Shown here: one piece after another, positions 60,271 through 64,000 of the stretch
How the letters are laid out: each line of letters starts with the position of its first letter
Numbering within the stretch: position 1 is the stretch's first letter
DNA from: Acidobacteriota bacterium
Lineage (GTDB): Bacteria > Acidobacteriota > Blastocatellia > Pyrinomonadales > Pyrinomonadaceae
Direction of reading: 5' to 3'
DNA: 64,000 nucleotides
NCBI GenBank assembly: GCA_019242475.1
Contig: JAFAVK010000127.1
Coordinates: forward strand, 62,001-126,000
Position numbers and translations under genes: made by a program
Notes under the pieces: generated by a model
Databases searched by the model: none
Seen by the model: the letters and a program-made list of their open reading frames with translations, nothing else
What the model was told of the DNA's origin: nothing

Positions 60271-60418
60271 AATTCCTACTCCAAGCTACGAGGAGGGCGG
60301 CTCGGGTGCGCCCGGACGTTTAAGTTCTCGTGTCTTCATTTGGCGCAAACTGCGCGCAGGCGTCGTGAGGTGTCGAGACCGCCGCGCGTAGATTTTTTGC
60401 CCGGCCGTCTTGAAAAAG

Positions 60419-60454
60419 CCCGTATTTAGACGCCCCGCCCGCCCCGCCCGTTGC
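60419..60454 (-). promoter_or_regulatory. Candidate ECF-type promoter of the DUF4214 metalloprotease gene
   Basis: On the minus strand GCAAC (60450-60454), 21 bp, then TAAATACGGG; the 10-bp element CGTCTAAATA lies at its core. The spacing and both blocks are the same in front of the gene at 63243. The leader would be about 150 nt. AAC and CGTC blocks are typical of ECF sigma factors. The 301-bp spacer 60271-60571 holds this motif and a word array and no gene. Confidence 0.5.
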
Positions 60455-60479
60455 TTCGCGGGCGTTTGCAACGACGTGG

Positions 60480-60566
60480 CATTTAACCACGGAGACGCGG
60501 AGGCACGGCTTGAAGCAATAACTCTTCAAGCCGTGCCTCCGCGTCCCTGTGTTTAATCTCCCGGCG
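60480..60566. repeat. Inverted word array, unit CGGAGGCA (8 bp)
   Basis: Left arm ATTTAACCACGGAGACGCGG and AGGCACGGCTTGAAG (60481-60515), right arm CTTCAAGCCGTGCCTCCGCG and TCCCTGTGTTTAAT (60524-60557), loop CAATAACT. Nearly 30 bp pair. It is a relative of the array at 11117-11191, and follows the stop of the minus-strand gene at 60572, so it may terminate it. Confidence 0.9.
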
Positions 60567-60571
60567 GCGGG

Positions 60572-62722
60572 CTAGAGCCTGCTGCCGAAGCGATCCATGT
60601 ACTCGGTCGAGGTGATGAACGCCTTGACCATCTCGGCCGCGATGTAGTCGCCGTTGAACTGGTTGAGCTTCGTCAGCCAGAAGTTGAAGCCCGCGTCGTC
60701 CGGGTCGCGTTGCAGGTAGCCGAAGTACTGCATCAGGACGAAGGACTCGTTGCGGGTGTTCGCCGTGACGGAGCTGCTCTCGGCCACCGAGCGCAAGGCC
60801 GCGGCCTGCCCCGCCGCGCCGCCCGCGCCGAAGGCGCCCAAGGCCGCCTGACGTTCCTGCGCCGTCGGATTCGTCCCCGCGTTGGCGAAGAGCGAATCGA
60901 CGTAGGCGGCGGCCGCCTGACCGCCGTGCGCCGACTGGAAGGCCGCGCGCTGGACGAAGGCGAGCGCGAACGCCTGCTTGTTGGCTTCGAGCTGCGCCTC
61001 CCAGCCCGTCTGCCCGACGATGAGCTGCGCCGGGGTGCTCCCGACGGTGCGCGTGTCGTTGACGAAGTCGGCGCGGAGGACGGCCACGGGCTTGCCCGCG
61101 AGGTTGCCGAAGGCCGCCTTGTGCATCTTGTAGACGAGGCTCCCCGTCTGCTGGAACTCAATCGACAGGAAGAAGGCCGCCGAGACGTTGACGCGCTTCA
61201 CCTCGACGCACGCCGTGTCCACCCCGCAGCCGAGCACGTCGTCGCGCCAGAAGGCGAGGCCGTTCGCGTCGGGCTCGCGGTTGAGGAAGTCGAGGTAGTG
61301 CTGGCGGACGAAGAAGTTCGCGTCGCCGATGGGGTTGAAGGCCCAGCCGACGTCGCGCAGCTCCGAGCCCGTCAGGTCGGCCGGGACGGCGACGCTGTGA
61401 ATCAGGTCGCCGCTGATGTCCGGCTCCATCAACTGGTTCGCGTAGAGGCTCGTGTCCCAGTGCGAGACCGACGAGCCGCCCGACACCGGGTTCGGCGTGT
61501 AGAGGAGCGCGCGCCCCTGCGCGTCCACGCCCGAGGGCGCGGAGTTGTCGAGGAGCAGCGTCGCGTTCTCGCCCGCGGTCAACTGGCTCTTGAGCGTCGC
61601 GCCGTCGGTCAGCGAGACCATCAGCGAAGGGATGTTGATGGTCGCGTCGCCGCCGCCCATCTGGATGACGCCGGGCGTCACGTTGTTGACCATGACGACG
61701 CCGACCGCGCCCGCGTTCTGCGCGTTCTTCACCTTCACGACGAAGTTGCAGCCGCCGCGGTCGATGAGGGCGATCTTGCCCGCGACCGCCGAAGGGTTGG
61801 TGAGCGCCGAGCAGGCGTCGGCCGGGGCCGACTGCGCGACGTTCGCGGTCGTGCCGCCGGGCGAGACGGGCGGGCCGAACTCGGCCGTGCCGACCGCGTA
61901 GTTGTTGGCTATCGTCGAGGGCGCGTTGACGCGCGCGCGCGGAGTCCCGAGCACGCCGTGCAAATCCGAGACAGTCTGCGCGCCCGTCCAGACGAGGTTG
62001 CCGGTGTTGATGGCCGAAGCCTGCCGCTCCGCGTTCGTCATCTGCGCCCAGCTCTTCCCCGTCGTGTCGTCGAAGAGGAAGCGGTCGTAGGCGGTCGGGA
62101 AGCCGCTGGGCTGTGAGCCGGTGCTCGGGTTGGTGAAGGAGATGAAGCCGAGGCCGTGGGCGAACTCGTGGATGAGCACCGAGACGAGGTCAACGTCGTC
62201 GCCGTGCTTGTTGTCGAGCCCGAGGTAGAAGTGCGTGCCGTCGAGGCAGCCGGTGTTGCCGAGGTTCGAGTTGAACTGCGCGCTGATCTCGGGCTGGCTG
62301 GGGTTGAGGTCTCGGCCCGCGATGGCGTTGGCGAGCGCCGCCGAGTACCACGTCCCGGCGACCGGCGCGCCGGTGAAGTCGCGGAACATGCTGACCGAGC
62401 CGGCCGCGCCGAGCGTCGCGCCCGACGTGGTGCACGAGAGCCGCGCCCAGCTCGCGGAGATGGTGATGGGCACGTCGCTCTTGATGGTCGCGCCCCAGAC
62501 GTTCGCGGCGAACTGGAAGGCGTTGAGCCGCTGCTGGCCGACGGTCGTGCCGTTGTTGCCGCCGACGGGGGCGGCGGGCGTCGGGTCGTTGAAGCCCGTG
62601 TTGGCCGAGTCGTTGTTCTGGATGACGATGGTCGCGGCGGCGCGCGCCTCCGAGGCGGCCGAGACCGCCACGGCGAAGGCGAACGCGAAGACGATGAGCT
62701 TCGAGATAAAATTCCTCTTCAT
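60572..62722 (-). CDS. Exported matrixin-like metalloprotease with PA-like and DUF4214 domains, 716 aa
   Basis: The ATG at 62722 is coupled to the stop of the upstream gene (sequence TGATG). Residues 1-29 are a signal peptide (FVFAFAFAVAVSAASEARA-like). The protease domain (about 30-230) has VLIHEFAHGLGFISF, an HExAHxxGF zinc motif. Residues about 290-400 resemble a protease-associated (PA) insert (GKIALIDRGGCNFVVKVKNA, AVGVVMVNNVTPG). The C-terminal 270 residues are a DUF4214 module (YLDFLNREPDANGLAFWRDD, CGVDTAC, YFGYLQRDPDDAG, AEMVKAFITSTEY). It is similar in plan to the protein at 57409 but with PA in place of PPC. It is probably surface-located. Confidence 0.92.
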   Translation of the reverse strand: MKRNFISKLIVFAFAFAVAVSAASEARAAATIVIQNNDSANTGFNDPTPAAPVGGNNGTTVGQQRLNAFQFAANVWGATIKSDVPITISASWARLSCTTSGATLGAAGSVSMFRDFTGAPVAGTWYSAALANAIAGRDLNPSQPEISAQFNSNLGNTGCLDGTHFYLGLDNKHGDDVDLVSVLIHEFAHGLGFISFTNPSTGSQPSGFPTAYDRFLFDDTTGKSWAQMTNAERQASAINTGNLVWTGAQTVSDLHGVLGTPRARVNAPSTIANNYAVGTAEFGPPVSPGGTTANVAQSAPADACSALTNPSAVAGKIALIDRGGCNFVVKVKNAQNAGAVGVVMVNNVTPGVIQMGGGDATINIPSLMVSLTDGATLKSQLTAGENATLLLDNSAPSGVDAQGRALLYTPNPVSGGSSVSHWDTSLYANQLMEPDISGDLIHSVAVPADLTGSELRDVGWAFNPIGDANFFVRQHYLDFLNREPDANGLAFWRDDVLGCGVDTACVEVKRVNVSAAFFLSIEFQQTGSLVYKMHKAAFGNLAGKPVAVLRADFVNDTRTVGSTPAQLIVGQTGWEAQLEANKQAFALAFVQRAAFQSAHGGQAAAAYVDSLFANAGTNPTAQERQAALGAFGAGGAAGQAAALRSVAESSSVTANTRNESFVLMQYFGYLQRDPDDAGFNFWLTKLNQFNGDYIAAEMVKAFITSTEYMDRFGSRL

Positions 62723-63243
62723 CACTTGCTCGACGCCGCCTTTCTGTTAACGCCCGTGCCCGTGGTCGTCGCCGCCTTGTCCGCGCCGGTGAGGAAGGCC
62801 GAGGCCGCCTCGGGCGTGTCCACGCAGGACGCAGAGACGGTGCCGTCGTCGTTCCGCCGGGCCATCGTCACGTTCTGGAAGCGGCCCTGGAGATCGACCG
62901 AGACCGTGCCGTCCTCTTGCTTCTCCTGCACGAGCCCGTCGGTCGCCTTGTTGCCTTCGAGCTGTTCGGCGAGCTGCTGCGCCTCGGCCTGCGTCAGCGG
63001 CCCCTGCTGCAACGCCTGCGCGTTCACGCGCAGCCTCTTCCCGCCCACTTCGACCGTGACGAAGGGGTCGGCGGCCGCGGCGGCGCGGACGGCCGGCGGC
63101 TGTTGGGCGCTGCGCGACGCGTAGGTGGCGGCGGCCGTCGCGACCCCCGCGACGAGCAGCGCGCACGCGAAGAGCCCCACGCGGAAGGCGCGCGCTCTGC
63201 GCGCGGCCGGCAGGGGCTTCGAGACTCTCTTCGACTTCTTCAT
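62722..63243 (-). CDS. Exported hypothetical protein, 173 aa, coupled to a DUF4214 metalloprotease
   Basis: I do not recognise a family. The N-terminus is strongly basic (MKKSKRVSKPLPAARRARAF) followed by one hydrophobic segment (GLFACALLVAGVATAAATYA), so it is either secreted or anchored. The rest is about 130 residues, with FVTVEVGGKRLRVNAQALQQ, a Gln/Glu-rich helix (AEAQQLAEQLEG) and DGTVSVDLQGRFQNVTMARR, then a single cysteine. The stop TGA overlaps the ATG of the metalloprotease gene, so translation is coupled. A short partner next to a secreted protease may be an inhibitor, propeptide or chaperone; this is only inferred from the order of the genes. Confidence 0.75.
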   Translation of the reverse strand: MKKSKRVSKPLPAARRARAFRVGLFACALLVAGVATAAATYASRSAQQPPAVRAAAAADPFVTVEVGGKRLRVNAQALQQGPLTQAEAQQLAEQLEGNKATDGLVQEKQEDGTVSVDLQGRFQNVTMARRNDDGTVSASCVDTPEAASAFLTGADKAATTTGTGVNRKAASSK

Positions 63244-63438
63244 GATGGCTACCCTTCTGTTTTAAGACACACGAACGGCTGGCAGACTCGGCCGCGGGGC
63301 CGAAAGCGCCGGGCACCTTTTCGTCAACGGCGCGCGCGGGCGTGCCGGGAAGAATGTTTCGACTGGCCTTACTAAGGATTGCGGACTGACTCGCGGGGTG
63401 CGGGAACCACGCGGGGAGGGCGGGCGTCGGCCCTAACT

Positions 63439-63474
63439 CCCGCATTTAGACGTTTCGCCCCGCCCGCCAGTTGC
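63439..63474 (-). promoter_or_regulatory. Candidate ECF-type promoter of the 63243 gene
   Basis: On the minus strand GCAAC (63470-63474), 21 bp, TAAATGCGGG (63439-63448), with CGTCTAAAT at the core, as at 60419-60454. The spacer shares GGCGGGCGGGGCG with the other copy. The leader would be about 190 nt long. The rest of the 320-bp spacer 63244-63563 holds a terminator at 63489 and no gene. Confidence 0.5.
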
Positions 63475-63488
63475 ACACGCCCGGCGGC

Positions 63489-63530
63489 AAAAAAGGCCGC
63501 GCCCCGGGCTCTGAGAACACGGGGCGCGGC
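63489..63530 (-). terminator. Rho-independent terminator of the DUF4214 gene at 63564
   Basis: An 11-bp stem (63496-63506, GCCGCGCCCCG, with 63520-63530) is followed on the minus strand by CTTTTTT (63489-63495). It lies 33 bp beyond the stop codon. Confidence 0.85.
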
Positions 63531-63563
63531 GTTGTGGCGTCGGGCGGCGGCGTCCGGCGGCTG

Positions 63564-64000
63564 TTAGTTGCCGAAGCGGGTGATGTACTCGTCCGAGGAG
63601 AGGAACGCCTTGACCATCTCCGCGGCGACGGCGTCGCCGTTAAATTGATTCAGCTTGTCGAGCCAGAACTTCCAGCCGGAGAAGTCCGTGTTCGGCCCCG
63701 TGTCGGGGTCGCGCCGCAGGTAGCCGTAGTACTGCATCAGCACGAACGCCCGGTTCTTCTCGTTATTCTGGAGCTGCTGATTCTCGGCCACCGCGCGGAG
63801 CACGGAGGCGCGTGCGCCCGCCACGTCGGCGGTCGCGTTGAACTGCGCGATGAGCGCGTCGCGCTCGCCCGCCGTCAGCGTGATGCCCGCGTTCTGGACG
63901 AGCTTGTCCACGAACTGCGCGGCCGTCAACGTGAGCGGGAAGGCATTCAGGAAGCGCTGGCGCAGGACGAACTCCAGCGCGTACGCCTGCTTGTTAGCCG
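63564..64000 (-). CDS. DUF4214 domain protein, N-terminus beyond window edge
   Basis: The frame is open to base 64000, so 145 residues at the C-terminus are seen and the start lies outside. It is the last part of a DUF4214 module: KQAYALEFVLRQRFLNAFPL, TAAQFVDKLVQNAGITLTAG, RAFVLMQYYGYLRRDPDTGP, SGWKFWLDKLNQFNGDAVAA and EMVKAFLSSDEYITRFGN. It is close to the corresponding parts of the proteins at 44572 and 60572. What precedes the module cannot be known here. A terminator follows. It makes the fourth exported-type DUF4214 gene in the window if the missing part has a signal peptide. Confidence 0.9.
   Translation of the reverse strand, partial: ANKQAYALEFVLRQRFLNAFPLTLTAAQFVDKLVQNAGITLTAGERDALIAQFNATADVAGARASVLRAVAENQQLQNNEKNRAFVLMQYYGYLRRDPDTGPNTDFSGWKFWLDKLNQFNGDAVAAEMVKAFLSSDEYITRFGN

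Noticed and set aside
11117-60566. CRISPR arrays
   Set aside because: The repeated units are 7-9 bp in direct runs and inverted arms with no unique spacers of 30-40 bp, and no cas gene is present.

Overview
This 64 kb window is high-GC chromosomal DNA from a diderm (LPS-producing) bacterium, most likely an acidobacterium of the Blastocatellia/Pyrinomonas type. The basis is gene content read from the sequence: an Oar-like receptor with an N-terminal carboxypeptidase-regulatory domain, a TIGR03437-like C-terminal domain, many exported DUF4214 proteins, and kdtA and lpxK for lipid A/Kdo. The species cannot be named from the sequence alone. I found no tRNA, rRNA, CRISPR array, insertion sequence or prophage.

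Layout. 1-7.2 kb, minus strand: a TPR protein cut by the window edge, a small exported protein, a 1191-residue TonB-dependent receptor-like protein and a nitrilase-family amidohydrolase. 7.5-12.5 kb: a large exported M16 zinc protease facing a DUF6236-like orphan. 12.6-17.8 kb: the heat-shock operon hrcA-grpE-dnaK-dnaJ. 18.3-24.7 kb: a SprT-like protease, dodecin, EF-P, kdtA-lpxK and a convergent Ser/Thr kinase. 24.9-54.4 kb: a surface-glycan island with an orphan Wzt-type ABC ATPase, a coiled-coil protein, four methyltransferase domains, glycosyltransferases of GT2, GT4 and GT-C type, a YfhO protein and a lipoprotein. 54.5-64 kb: exported proteins, three with C-terminal DUF4214 modules (two of them also matrixin-like metalloproteases), and a TIGR03437/beta-propeller-like protein.

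Two protein modules tie the glycan island together and to the secretome. A beta-sandwich-like C-terminal module of about 110 residues occurs five times, on two GT-C proteins, a GT4-methyltransferase fusion, a methyltransferase and a free lipoprotein. A DUF4214-like tail found on the exported proteins also ends two GT-C membrane proteins. I infer that the island glycosylates or exports surface material linked to DUF4214 proteins.

The most unusual feature is at DNA level. At least 19 loci carry short word arrays (units of mostly 7 bp, some 8 or 9), most arranged as inverted arms that can form long hairpins. They fall into about a dozen word classes, and several classes recur at loci tens of kb apart. 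They sit at gene ends, supply stop codons for about nine genes, write the C-terminus of KdtA and of the Wzt protein, may write the N-terminus of one GT-C protein, and in one case lie in frame inside a membrane-protein gene. They resemble the heptameric tandem repeats known from filamentous cyanobacteria and look like a family of small dispersed elements.
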